DNA of 29,315 nucleotides. It comes from a virus. The notes under the pieces were generated by a model, which was not told the DNA's origin, made no database searches, and saw only the letters and a list, made by a program, of their open reading frames with translations. Below, piece by piece: positions 22,371 through 29,315 of this stretch (its first letter is position 1; the number at the start of each line of letters is the position of its first letter). The stretch is from IMG/VR virus record IMGVR_UViG_3300023179_000382, positions 1 to 29,315 of that record; one strand, given 5' to 3'. The translations under genes were made by a program, and so were the position numbers.

Positions 22371-23186
22371 ATGAAGGAATTCTTTTTTTTAGCTGGCATG
22401 CAGCGTTCTGGCGCAACGATATTAAGTCAAATATTAAATCAGAATTTAGACATTTGGGTATCGCCGGCAAGTCCATTGTTTAGAATGATGGTCACGCAAA
22501 CGCAAAGCCACAATGAATTAGAAAACAAAGATTACAACACAAGTGCTGAAATAGATAATGTTATTGCAACTATTCCACATGCATTCTACCAAGATAAATC
22601 AGCTAAATATATTATTGATAAAAACTTAAATTGGCCAAGTCCACTAGGTGTAGAAATAATAACCAAGTACATAACCAAAAATGTTAAGTTTATTTGCCCG
22701 GTAAGAAATGTGCTAGATGTTTTAGTTTCTTTTGACACAATAATAAATGCATCAGAAGATTCTAAAGATAACGTAATAGATAAACAAGTCTTGACTGAAA
22801 CATTTGATAATATACCATTAGCTGATAGAAGAGCAGATTATCTTATGCGTCACGACAAAGACGTACAGTTAAGTTTAAACTATTTAAGACATGCAACAAT
22901 TCCAGAATACAGACATTTATTTCACTTTGTTGATTACGATGATTTTGTAAACGAACCAAAGAAAGAGATTGATAAAATATATGATTTTTTGGAAATTAAA
23001 AAATACAATCATGAATTTAGAAACATTAAAGATATCTCAGGTATTTCCGAAAAAAGTCTTACAGGAATTAAAAACTTACATACGATTAGACCAGACTTGC
23101 AAAAAGTGTCTAAAAGACCAGAAGACGTGTTCTTGCCAGAAACAATAAAACGTTACTCGGGACTAGAGTTCTGGAGAAATATTTAA
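22371..23186 (+). CDS. sulfotransferase-family protein, 271 aa
   Basis: The N-terminal FFFLAGMQRSGATILSQILN (residues 4-23) is the 5'-phosphosulfate-binding loop of PAPS-dependent sulfotransferases. CPVRNVLDVLVSF (about 107-119) matches the second, 3'-phosphate-binding block, with Arg and a downstream Ser region. HFVDYDDFVNEPKKEIDKIYDFL is the usual later segment. It transfers sulfate from PAPS to a hydroxyl or amine. It has a good GAAGGAA ribosome-binding site, and its stop abuts the terminase ATG. Placed directly after the fibres, it could decorate fibre or host glycans; the substrate is unknown. Confidence 0.88.
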   Translation: MKEFFFLAGMQRSGATILSQILNQNLDIWVSPASPLFRMMVTQTQSHNELENKDYNTSAEIDNVIATIPHAFYQDKSAKYIIDKNLNWPSPLGVEIITKYITKNVKFICPVRNVLDVLVSFDTIINASEDSKDNVIDKQVLTETFDNIPLADRRADYLMRHDKDVQLSLNYLRHATIPEYRHLFHFVDYDDFVNEPKKEIDKIYDFLEIKKYNHEFRNIKDISGISEKSLTGIKNLHTIRPDLQKVSKRPEDVFLPETIKRYSGLEFWRNI

Positions 23187-24791
23187 ATGCAATTAGAAGA
23201 ACTGGTAAATGAGTACCATTATAGAAAATGCCGTGGCAAAGAAAACGCCACAGTTGACGAGTTGGTAGAGGCATTTACATTCTTTTGTGAAAATTATGTT
23301 TATATCAAACATCCTAACAAAGGCAAGATAAAACTAATACTTCGTGATGCACAAAAACAAGCAGTCAAAGCATGGATAGAAAATCGTTATTCAATCGTGT
23401 TAAAAGCACGTCAGATAGGATTCTCAACTCTCGCAGCGGCGTACTCTTTTTGGCTTGCTTTCTTTTGGCCAGACCGTTTCATCGTTATGTTGTCAAAGAC
23501 GGAGAGAGAAGCAACCAAGCTTCTACAAAAAGCTAAATATATTTATAAGTTCTTGCCAGACTGGTTAAGGTTATCAGGACCAGAGTTAATACAAAACAAC
23601 GTTCTTAAGATGACGTTCAACAATGATTCTGTAATTGAGTCACTGCCATCAGCAAACGAGCCAGCCAGAGGTGAATCGGTATATTTGGCTATCATTGACG
23701 AGATGGCCTTCTTGCCCAATCCAGAAGAAGCCTGGGCGTCAATAGAGCCAATTGCTGACGTAGGCGGTCGAGTCATTTGTTTGTCGACTGCAAAAGGCGA
23801 AGGCAACATATTCTTTAATCTGTGGCAAGGGTCACAGAATGGCACCAACAGATTCAAGGGCATCTTCTTTCCATGGTCGGCATCAGAGCGCGACCAAGCT
23901 TGGTATGATGCACAAGCAGCAGAACTACCACCATGGCAGCTACACCAAGAGTATCCGTCAAACCCAGAAGAAGCATTCATTCGTTCTGGTCGCCCGGTTT
24001 TTGACATTGATTCTTTGAACAAACTAGAGATATTTTCGCCCAGAAAAGGTCGCAATAAAAAACTATCAGACATGAGAAATTCATACATGTTTGACCCAGA
24101 TGGCGGACCCCTGTCAATATGGCAAGTGCCACAGGCAGGAGCCAGATACGTTGTTGGTGCCGACGTAGCCGAAGGTCTAGCCAGAGGTGACTACTCATCG
24201 GCCCATGTTATTGACGCTAAGTCTGGCGTAGTAGTTGCCCACTGGCATGGACATGTTGACCCAGACAAATTTGGCGAAGAAATATTATATGCCCTGGGAT
24301 TCTTTTACAATGAAGCATTGGTTGGCGTAGAGTCCAATAACCACGGTCTTACTACGCTAACTGCTTTAAATAAAGCTGGTTATGTTAATATATACCGTCA
24401 ACGTAGACTTAATCAACGTCACGCAGAACCAACAGAAGCATTGGGTTGGCGCACAACAACACTGACTAAACCATTGGCAATAGACGAACTTAACGCCAAT
24501 CTTAGAGACAATATTTTAAACTTAAGATGCGAATACACTATTGCTGAACTTAAGACCTTTGTTAGAGACGATAACGGCCAAACTCACGGAAGTCCACATG
24601 ACGACCGAGTCATGAGCCTGGCTATTGCCAACCAAATGTTAAAATATGTATGGCTGCCTGAGTATAAAGCTAAGACAGACGCCCCATTTGGAACTCTAAA
24701 CTTCTTTGCCGCAACAATCAAAAAGAAGCCTAAACAACTTGACCGTTATTTAATAGGTGAGTTTAACGGCTATAATGATAAGAGGATGTAA
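23187..24791 (+). CDS. terL: terminase large subunit, 534 aa
   Basis: ATPase signals: the Walker A-like KARQIGFST (residues 73-81), Walker B YLAIIDE (166-172) and the coupling motif LSTAKGEG (199-206). Nuclease (RNase H-fold) residues: D326 in VVGADVAEG, E382 in VGVESNNHG, and the acidic pair in SPHDDR (472-473). All the key parts of a packaging motor are present in a normal length. It starts directly after the sulfotransferase stop, with no gap and no clear ribosome-binding site of its own, so translation is probably coupled. Confidence 0.95.
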   Translation: MQLEELVNEYHYRKCRGKENATVDELVEAFTFFCENYVYIKHPNKGKIKLILRDAQKQAVKAWIENRYSIVLKARQIGFSTLAAAYSFWLAFFWPDRFIVMLSKTEREATKLLQKAKYIYKFLPDWLRLSGPELIQNNVLKMTFNNDSVIESLPSANEPARGESVYLAIIDEMAFLPNPEEAWASIEPIADVGGRVICLSTAKGEGNIFFNLWQGSQNGTNRFKGIFFPWSASERDQAWYDAQAAELPPWQLHQEYPSNPEEAFIRSGRPVFDIDSLNKLEIFSPRKGRNKKLSDMRNSYMFDPDGGPLSIWQVPQAGARYVVGADVAEGLARGDYSSAHVIDAKSGVVVAHWHGHVDPDKFGEEILYALGFFYNEALVGVESNNHGLTTLTALNKAGYVNIYRQRRLNQRHAEPTEALGWRTTTLTKPLAIDELNANLRDNILNLRCEYTIAELKTFVRDDNGQTHGSPHDDRVMSLAIANQMLKYVWLPEYKAKTDAPFGTLNFFAATIKKKPKQLDRYLIGEFNGYNDKRM

Positions 24792-24820
24792 TACTTTTCC
24801 CTTCTTATTAGGAGACTATT
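24792..24820 (+). other. short leader TTTTCCCT...TTAGGAGA before the zinc-ribbon gene
   Basis: A 29-base gap containing TTTTCCC followed by TTAGGAGAC, which supplies a ribosome-binding site. A closely similar leader (TTTTCCCTATCTAATAGGG) occurs after the portal gene. Confidence 0.35.
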
Positions 24821-25036
24821 ATGCAATGCAATGACTGTTCAGACAATTTAAAGACACAAAACGATGAAAAGCGTGGCATTTGTTTCAAATGTCATGTCAA
24901 AGGCATTAAATTTGGTTTTAAAAGCGTTGAATATGGTCAAAAGGCATGGAATAACTCAACCATTAGAGAGACGCAAAGAATGTATGAATCAATGCCTGGT
25001 GTTGAAAAAGTGCCTGCTAGAGCTGAGTTAATCTAG
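24821..25036 (+). CDS. small double-CxxC zinc-ribbon protein, 71 aa
   Basis: MQCNDCSDNLKTQN and RGICFKCHVKGIKFGF give two CxxC knuckles (residues 3-6 and 21-24), enough for one zinc ribbon. The remainder is helical (TIRETQRMYESMPGVEKV). Proteins with CFKCHVKGI are common between terminase and portal in aquatic phages, with no assigned function. AGGAGA precedes the ATG. Confidence 0.82.
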   Translation: MQCNDCSDNLKTQNDEKRGICFKCHVKGIKFGFKSVEYGQKAWNNSTIRETQRMYESMPGVEKVPARAELI

Positions 25037-25037
25037 T

Positions 25038-25259
25038 ATGGAGTGGTTGGTCCCAATAGTTGTAGCCATTATTGGTGGACCACTTGTCGTTGTAGTTCAA
25101 AAACTTAGAAGCGAAAATACCAGCCAGCATGCAGAGGCAAGAGCGTTGCTTCATAGAGTAGCCGATAAGGTTGACAAGGTAGATGATAAACTTGACAATC
25201 ATATAACTTGGCATTTAACTAAAACAAGAAGAAGGAAAAATGAAAATAAAGAAATATAA
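25038..25259 (+). CDS. small membrane-anchored coiled-coil protein, 73 aa
   Basis: One N-terminal span (WLVPIVVAIIGGPLVVVVQKL, residues 3-23) is followed by a charged helix (HRVADKVDKVDDKLDNHI) with heptad spacing and a basic tail. This layout resembles small phage membrane proteins annotated as holin-like or unknown. It starts one base after the previous stop. Confidence 0.75.
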   Translation: MEWLVPIVVAIIGGPLVVVVQKLRSENTSQHAEARALLHRVADKVDKVDDKLDNHITWHLTKTRRRKNENKEI

Positions 25260-25341
25260 TTTTCCTAAATTAAAATCCGTAAAGAAACATAAAAAAATTA
25301 AAACAGTAGAAGTTAAAACCAAAAAAGGAAAGAAGAAATGA
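25240..25341 (+). CDS. tiny Lys-rich protein, 33 aa
   Basis: ATG 25240 follows GAAGAAGGA and overlaps the membrane gene's end by 20 bases. The product MKIKKYNFPKLKSVKKHKK ends KTKKGKKK and is over 45% lysine. First of the basic-peptide run; the TGA overlaps the next ATG (ATGA). Confidence 0.6.
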   Translation: MKIKKYNFPKLKSVKKHKKIKTVEVKTKKGKKK

Positions 25342-25499
25342 AAAATAAAGGCAAACCTAGATTTGGTATAATGGTTGCAATTACTGAAAGTCCTGTTGGT
25401 AAAGCTTACAAAAAAGCTGAAAAGATGCACGAAAAAACAGAAAGTGCAAAAGAACGTATGAAGGAATACGGTACAAAGAAAAAAGGAAAGAAGAAATAA
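25338..25499 (+). CDS. small Lys-rich protein, 53 aa
   Basis: Starts in an ATGA overlap; GGAAAG lies eight bases upstream. A short hydrophobic patch (FGIMVAI, about residues 9-15) is followed by a basic helix (KAYKKAEKMHEKTESAKERMKE) and a poly-Lys end (KKKGKKK). Likely nucleic-acid binding by charge. Confidence 0.68.
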   Translation: MKNKGKPRFGIMVAITESPVGKAYKKAEKMHEKTESAKERMKEYGTKKKGKKK

Positions 25500-25500
25500 C

Positions 25501-25686
25501 ATGGCAAAGAAGTCAATGAAGCTTGGTGGCGGCGGACGCTTTGCCAAGTTAGAAAAATCCCTCAAGGGTAAAGTATCTGACCCTGCTGCAGTAGCTGCAT
25601 CAATCGGTCGCAAGAAGTACGGCAAAGCTAAATTTCAAAAGATGGCTGCAGCCGGTAAAAAAAGAACGTCAAAGAAAGGTAAATAA
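25501..25686 (+). CDS. small basic protein, 61 aa
   Basis: MAKKSMKLGGGGRFAKLEKS opens with a glycine loop and continues to DPAAVAASIGRKKYGKAKFQKMAAAGKKRTSKKGK. IGRKKYGKAKFQKMAAAGKK resembles a short motif in many aquatic phage proteins of unknown role. The stop overlaps the next ATG (TAATG). Confidence 0.75.
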   Translation: MAKKSMKLGGGGRFAKLEKSLKGKVSDPAAVAASIGRKKYGKAKFQKMAAAGKKRTSKKGK

Positions 25687-25856
25687 TGCCAAAAGTAGGA
25701 AAAAAGAAATTCCCATACACAGCAGCTGGTAAGAAGGCCGCCAAATCATATGCAAAGAAGTCTGGAAAGAAAATGTCCAAGGCTCCAAGCATGAAGAAGA
25801 TGGAGCGCTACGAGGCTATGGAGCAGCGTGGCTATAGAGGTCGCGGTGGCAGGTAA
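25686..25856 (+). CDS. small basic protein, 56 aa
   Basis: ATG shares its A with the previous TAA. The product MPKVGKKKFPYTAAGKKAAK has the Y-T-A-A-G-K-K-A-A-K segment common in aquatic phage basic peptides, then a Met/Lys helix and an Arg/Gly-rich end (QRGYRGRGGR), an RGG-like tail suited to binding nucleic acid. The 3' end overlaps the next gene by 11 bases. Confidence 0.72.
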   Translation: MPKVGKKKFPYTAAGKKAAKSYAKKSGKKMSKAPSMKKMERYEAMEQRGYRGRGGR

Positions 25857-25944
25857 TCCTCGCTACCCAACTCTACCTTCAACTACAACTAAGAACTACG
25901 TTCCTAGAAAGAAGAAGCAAAGTGGCCGCAAAAAAAAGAAGTAA
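25846..25944 (+). CDS. tiny basic protein, 32 aa
   Basis: GTG 25846 (inside the previous gene) encodes MAGNPRYPTLPSTTTKNYVP then RKKKQSGRKKKK. The layout, a short Pro/Thr region then a poly-basic end, is like its neighbours. Both ends overlap adjacent genes, and without it there would be an unusual 65-base gap in a fully packed run. Confidence 0.5.
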   Translation: MAGNPRYPTLPSTTTKNYVPRKKKQSGRKKKK

Positions 25945-26125
25945 GCCAAAATCAAAATCAAGAGTAAACGAAGCTGGCAACTATACAAAGCCAGGTATGC
26001 GTAAACAGCTTTTTGAAAAAATTAAGGCTGGTTCAAAAGGCGGAGACCCTGGCGAGTGGTCAGCACGTAAAGCACAACTACTTGCTTCTGAATACAAAAA
26101 GCGTGGCGGAGGATACAGAGACTAA
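25922..26125 (+). CDS. small basic protein, 67 aa
   Basis: Starts at GTG 25922, overlapping the previous small gene. MAAKKRSKPKSKSRVNEAGN then YTKPGMRKQLFEKIKAGSKGGDPGEWSARKAQLLASEYKKRGGGYRD. The KPGMRKQLFEKIKAGSKGG-PG-WSARKAQLLA-YK--GGGY pattern is widespread in aquatic phages and unnamed. Stop overlaps the next ATG. Confidence 0.82.
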   Translation: MAAKKRSKPKSKSRVNEAGNYTKPGMRKQLFEKIKAGSKGGDPGEWSARKAQLLASEYKKRGGGYRD

Positions 26126-26361
26126 TGGCACTTAAAAAGTCACAAGAGTCTTTAAAGAAGTGGACCTCGCAAAAGTGGCGCACTTCAAGTGGTAAACCGT
26201 CAAAGGGCAAAAAGCGTTATTTGCCAGAAGCTGCATGGGCTGCTCTTTCTCCAGCTGAAAAAGCTGCAACAAACAGAGCAAAAGCAAAAGGTAACAAAGC
26301 TGGCAAACAATTCGTTAAACAACCAAAGAAGATTGCACAAAAAACAAAGAGGTACAGATAA
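26125..26361 (+). CDS. DUF5872-like basic protein, 78 aa
   Basis: MALKKSQESLKKWTSQKWRT, then SGKPS, then ERYLPE-type segment (here KKRYLPEAAWAALSPAEKAATNRAKAKG) and QFVKQPKKIAQKTKRYR. This matches the DUF5872 pattern as I remember it; function unknown. Overlaps both neighbours by one base. Confidence 0.8.
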   Translation: MALKKSQESLKKWTSQKWRTSSGKPSKGKKRYLPEAAWAALSPAEKAATNRAKAKGNKAGKQFVKQPKKIAQKTKRYR

Positions 26362-26492
26362 TGCCATTCGATAAGTACTCACCAAAACAAAAGCGCCTTG
26401 CAAGAGTTGCAGAACCACGCGACAAGATAACTGGTGCTGATTTTGCAGCACTACGTGGAAACAAATTCAAAGGCAAGCAGAAAAAGAAATAA
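26361..26492 (+). CDS. small basic protein, 43 aa
   Basis: MPFDKYSPKQKRLARVAEPR, then DKITGADFAALR, ending KGKQKKK. The D-K-I-T-G-A-D-F-A-A-L-R segment resembles a short conserved phage motif. One-base overlaps at both ends show it is part of the coupled run. Confidence 0.75.
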   Translation: MPFDKYSPKQKRLARVAEPRDKITGADFAALRGNKFKGKQKKK

Positions 26493-26620
26493 TGTCCGAT
26501 AAAAAGCTAACAGATGCACAGAAGTACCGTCAGCTAAAAAGACAGACCGAAAGTGCCGGCATGAAAGTGCAAGAAAAAAACGGCAAGATTGTCGTTACTC
26601 GCAAAAGGAAAAAGAAGTAA
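26492..26620 (+). CDS. small basic protein, 42 aa
   Basis: MSDKKLTDAQKYRQLKRQTE, then SAGMKVQEKNGKIVVTRKRKKK. Helix followed by two short strands and a basic end. One-base TAATG overlaps at both ends. No family recognised. Confidence 0.72.
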   Translation: MSDKKLTDAQKYRQLKRQTESAGMKVQEKNGKIVVTRKRKKK

Positions 26621-26880
26621 TGCCAAAGACACCAGCATGGCAACGCAAAGAAGGAAAGAATCCCAAAGGCGGATTGAATGCCAAAGGCCGTGCATCAGCT
26701 AAAGCACAAGGCATGAATCTTAAGCCACCAGTGTCTGCCAAGCAGGCAAAAAAATCACCAAAAGCCGCAGCAAGAAGAAAGTCATTTTGCGCTAGAATGG
26801 GCGGAATGCCAGGCCCAATGAAGGATTCTAAAGGTAGGCCAACACGCAAGGCGTTGGCTTTGAGAAAGTGGGATTGTTAA
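26620..26880 (+). CDS. DUF6321-like protein, 86 aa
   Basis: TPAWQRKEGKNPKGGLNAKGR (near the start) and RRKSFCARMGGMPGPMKDSKGRPTRKALALRKW (toward the end) match the DUF6321 pattern known from cyanophage and marine phage genomes, as I recall it. Function unknown; the strong conservation of the motifs suggests an essential role. It abuts the portal ATG. Confidence 0.85.
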   Translation: MPKTPAWQRKEGKNPKGGLNAKGRASAKAQGMNLKPPVSAKQAKKSPKAAARRKSFCARMGGMPGPMKDSKGRPTRKALALRKWDC

Positions 26881-28731
26881 ATGGCACGTCAGTCAAATGT
26901 AGATAAATTAAAAACATATAGAGGTTACCTAGATTACTCAAAGCGTTGGCGTCAAAACGAAAACTATGACCAAATGTGGCAGAGGTTAATTAACCTGTAT
27001 CGTGGACGTCAATATCGTGGGCAGGCAACTGGTGACAGATTGCTCGTCAATATTTCTTTTTCAACAATCAACACTTTGGCACCAGCAGTTTCTATTGGTC
27101 GTCCAAAGATTAATGTCAATCCACGCAAACCAGATGACGCAGCTAAATCAATTGTAACTGAATCTATTATAAATTATTGGTGGCAGCATTATGGATGTCA
27201 GAAAGAGTTTCAACGCGCCGTTAAAGACTACCTTATACTTGGGCATGGCTGGGTTAAAACTGGGTATCGCTTTATTGAAGAATCCAAAGTTAATGATATC
27301 GAATATACATCTGATGACCTTGCAACTGGAGAACCTGCTGACGACGTTGAAGCCGAAACAATCATCAGAGAAGACAGACCATTCCTAGAACGCGTTGACC
27401 CATTTGAAATGTTCATCGACCCAGATGCGACATGCATGGAAGATGCACGTTGGATTGCACAGCGTACACGTCGTCCGTTGAAGGATGCAAAAGCGGACAA
27501 GCGTTATGATGCCGCTGCAAGAAAAGACCTTAGTCCATCTGGCTACCAAAAATATGGTAATCAAGATTTAGGTTACATGTCTTCACAAGAAGCATTTAGT
27601 TCTAATCCAGACAATGCATATTGCGACATTTACGAATATTATAATATAGATACTGGTGAGATGAGCGTGTTCTCTGATTCAGGTGGAGACAAGTTCTTAA
27701 TCAAACCAATCAAGATGCCATATGCATTTGGTCATCCATTCTTCATGTTGCGCAACTATGACATTCCTGGATTCTTTTATCCAATGGGTGAACTAGAAGC
27801 AATAGAGCCACTGCAATACGAATTAAATGAAACTCGTACGCAGATGATGTTACACAGAAAGCGTTACAGCCGTAAGTGGTTGTTCCAAGAGTCGGCATTC
27901 GATGACGATGGCCGTCAGGCTTTGGCATCAGATGAAGACAACGTTATAGTTCCAGTTAAGTCTGGCGAAAACTTAAATAACGTGGTTACACCAATGCCGG
28001 CATTGATTAACCCACCAGAATTTTACAATCAGTCAAGTTTAATTCAAAATGACATTGACCGTGTATCTGGTGTATCTGAATACCAGCGTGGCGCAATTCC
28101 AGAAACAACCCGCACTGCTCGTGAAGCTGCAATCATTGCAGAAGCTGGCAACGCCAGAGTAGCAGAGAAGCTGGTTGCAATTGAAAATGGAATAGCCGCA
28201 TGTGCTTCTAATTTAATAATGCTTGCCCAACAGTTTATGACTGGTGAGCAGACTGTAAGAATAGTTGGCACCGATGCTGCACCAGTATTTTTAACATTTG
28301 ATAAAGATTATATTAGTGGTGAGTTTGATTTTACAGTTGAGGCTGGTTCTACCGCCCCAAGAAATGAAGCTTTCCGTAGAGATATGGCTTTACAAATAGT
28401 TTCAGCAATGCAGCCATTTGCCCAAGCTGGATTAGTTAATTTAAGTAAACTAGCAGAATACGTGCTTCAACAAGGCTTTGGTGTTAAAGACCCAGGTTCT
28501 TTCTTACAGCAAGCTCCACCTCCAGAGCAACCAATGCCAGAGGCCATGCCACCTGGGCTTGGTGCAGGTCCCGTACCTGCTGGTTTACCACCAGAAATAC
28601 AGCCTGGTTTAATTACTGAAGCAGCTGCTCCTTTACAAGGACCCGGTTCTCAACCAGGCCAAGGAGCATTGCCGGGGGCAATTCAAAGCTTGCCACCTGA
28701 AATAATTCAAGCATTACTAGGACAACAATAG
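26881..28731 (+). CDS. portal protein, 616 aa
   Basis: N-terminal LDYSKRWRQNENYDQMWQRLINLYRG, then NISFSTINTLAPAVSIGRPKINVNP, then QRAVKDYLILGHGWVKTGY, and later EPLQYELNETRTQMMLHRKRYSRKW and GVSEYQRGAIPETTRTAREAAIIAEAGNARV. These are characteristic of phage portals: wing, stem and crown segments, with the TARE-type helix. The C-terminal 90 residues are Pro/Gln/Gly-rich and probably disordered. The portal is the DNA channel at one capsid vertex. A scaffold-like gene follows, as in most tailed phages. Confidence 0.93.
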   Translation: MARQSNVDKLKTYRGYLDYSKRWRQNENYDQMWQRLINLYRGRQYRGQATGDRLLVNISFSTINTLAPAVSIGRPKINVNPRKPDDAAKSIVTESIINYWWQHYGCQKEFQRAVKDYLILGHGWVKTGYRFIEESKVNDIEYTSDDLATGEPADDVEAETIIREDRPFLERVDPFEMFIDPDATCMEDARWIAQRTRRPLKDAKADKRYDAAARKDLSPSGYQKYGNQDLGYMSSQEAFSSNPDNAYCDIYEYYNIDTGEMSVFSDSGGDKFLIKPIKMPYAFGHPFFMLRNYDIPGFFYPMGELEAIEPLQYELNETRTQMMLHRKRYSRKWLFQESAFDDDGRQALASDEDNVIVPVKSGENLNNVVTPMPALINPPEFYNQSSLIQNDIDRVSGVSEYQRGAIPETTRTAREAAIIAEAGNARVAEKLVAIENGIAACASNLIMLAQQFMTGEQTVRIVGTDAAPVFLTFDKDYISGEFDFTVEAGSTAPRNEAFRRDMALQIVSAMQPFAQAGLVNLSKLAEYVLQQGFGVKDPGSFLQQAPPPEQPMPEAMPPGLGAGPVPAGLPPEIQPGLITEAAAPLQGPGSQPGQGALPGAIQSLPPEIIQALLGQQ

Positions 28732-28813
28732 TAATATGTAATGATTTTCCCTATCTAATAGGGAGATAATACCCAAAATAGGAATAACCAATACGAAGGA
28801 TAGGACTCCAACA
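28732..28813 (+). other. intergenic leader with CCCTAT-CTA-ATAGGG hairpin
   Basis: A perfect 6-bp inverted repeat at 28749-28763, preceded by TTTT and followed by AGATAATACC. It is similar to the leader before 24821. There is no T-run after the stem on the plus strand, so it is not a standard terminator; it may be an mRNA processing or stabilising element. ACGAAGGA at about 28793-28800 may serve as ribosome-binding site for the scaffold gene at a longer-than-usual distance. Confidence 0.45.
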
Positions 28814-29315
28814 ATGACAGAAAATAATAATATTGCTAACCCTGAAAACGTAGTTGACCCCACAGCAGATGGACAAGTTAATGAAGTGACAGAGGTCATA
28901 GCAGAAACTCCAGTACAAGAACCAGAACTTTTTGACTATACAGAGATTGCTGACAAGGTCATCAAACTCCAAGTAGACGGTGAAGAAGTGATAGTTCCAG
29001 TTAAGGAGGCTTTAGCTGGGTACCAGCGTCAGGCGGATTATACCCGCAAGACACAGGAACTTAGCGAGCAAAGAAAGCAAGTACAGTTTGCTGCAACCTT
29101 AGCAGAATCTCTGCAAAAGGACCCAGCAGGCACCTTGCAGGCGCTACAACAGCATTATGGCGTAAAGACTCCAATCCAAGACCAGCAAGTCGAGGAAGAG
29201 TATCTGGACCCAGCTGAAAAGCAACTTCGAGACTTAGAGCAACGCATCGCAACCTTTGAACAACAAAAGGCCATGGATGATTTGGCTAAGACTATCGACT
29301 CTTTGCAGAGCAAGT
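28814..29315 (+). CDS. probable scaffolding protein, 5' part (cut by window end)
   Basis: Open from ATG 28814 to the last base (about 167 residues), with no stop. The N-terminus is acidic (NVVDPTADGQVNEVTEVIAE). A segment KVIKLQVDGEEVIVPVKEAL then GYQRQADYTRKTQELSEQRK (about 56-96) follows, a very common motif in capsid scaffold proteins of aquatic phages, and then a long Gln/Glu coiled coil. The position after the portal fits a scaffold, with the major capsid gene expected next, beyond the window. Confidence 0.85.
   Translation, partial: MTENNNIANPENVVDPTADGQVNEVTEVIAETPVQEPELFDYTEIADKVIKLQVDGEEVIVPVKEALAGYQRQADYTRKTQELSEQRKQVQFAATLAESLQKDPAGTLQALQQHYGVKTPIQDQQVEEEYLDPAEKQLRDLEQRIATFEQQKAMDDLAKTIDSLQSK

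Overview
This window looks like part of the genome of a tailed bacteriophage of low-to-moderate G+C, of the kind recovered from marine and freshwater viral metagenomes. It carries both terminase subunits, a portal, a probable scaffold, collagen-like tail fibres, a lysis cassette, a RusA resolvase and many small tightly overlapping genes. The large virion proteins and the absence of any tape-measure or tail-tube gene suggest a podovirus. No host can be named from the sequence alone.

Layout. (1) 2-8534, plus strand: the end of a Pro-rich/Cys-rich protein, small genes including a 2-oxoglutarate/Fe(II) oxygenase and a DUF6065-like protein, then four probable virion proteins ending in a 1357-residue giant. 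(2) 8537-9623, plus: lysis cassette (two small membrane proteins, a lipoprotein, a secreted lysozyme-like transglycosylase). (3) 15358 down to 9538, minus: a probable early operon with small proteins, a double glycosyltransferase, a methyltransferase, a RusA resolvase, a PD-(D/E)XK-like nuclease, a sigma-region-4-like protein and an HTH regulator. (4) 15359-17233: a mostly non-coding control region with three copies of an 18-bp operator-like palindrome, candidate promoters in both directions, TGTAAC boxes, a G-quadruplex motif, an attenuator-like leader, and two small minus-strand genes (a 44-residue acidic protein and an SSB-like protein). (5) 17234-29315, plus: small terminase, two collagen/YadA-like fibres, a sulfotransferase, the large terminase, a run of tiny Lys/Arg-rich proteins, the portal and a scaffold-like protein cut by the window end.

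Most important observation. Four genes at the distal end of the minus-strand operon (RusA resolvase, PD-(D/E)XK-like nuclease, sigma-like protein, HTH regulator) are each split into two frames. In all four the join falls on an in-frame CGG codon: omitting its first C (reading C-GGN as Gly) restores a full-length protein with its expected motifs (KGRPR in RusA, RLGVST and NLGYHP in the two HTH proteins). By eye I found no other in-frame CGG in any accepted gene (roughly 9,000 codons), although the trinucleotide CGG is common out of frame. This points to CGG being unassigned, or used as a dedicated +1 recoding signal or CGGN quadruplet codon, in this phage or its host, rather than to random decay or sequencing error. 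The codons before CGG differ (CTA, TTG, CAA, AAG), so no common P-site slippery sequence explains it.

How the genes fit together. Operator and promoter sequences at 15.6-15.9 kb probably control the leftward operon, whose last genes would only be made in full if CGG is recoded. The rightward genes build and package the virion and lyse the cell. The glycosyltransferase, methyltransferase, sulfotransferase and oxygenase are accessory enzymes that probably modify surface, fibre or host molecules.
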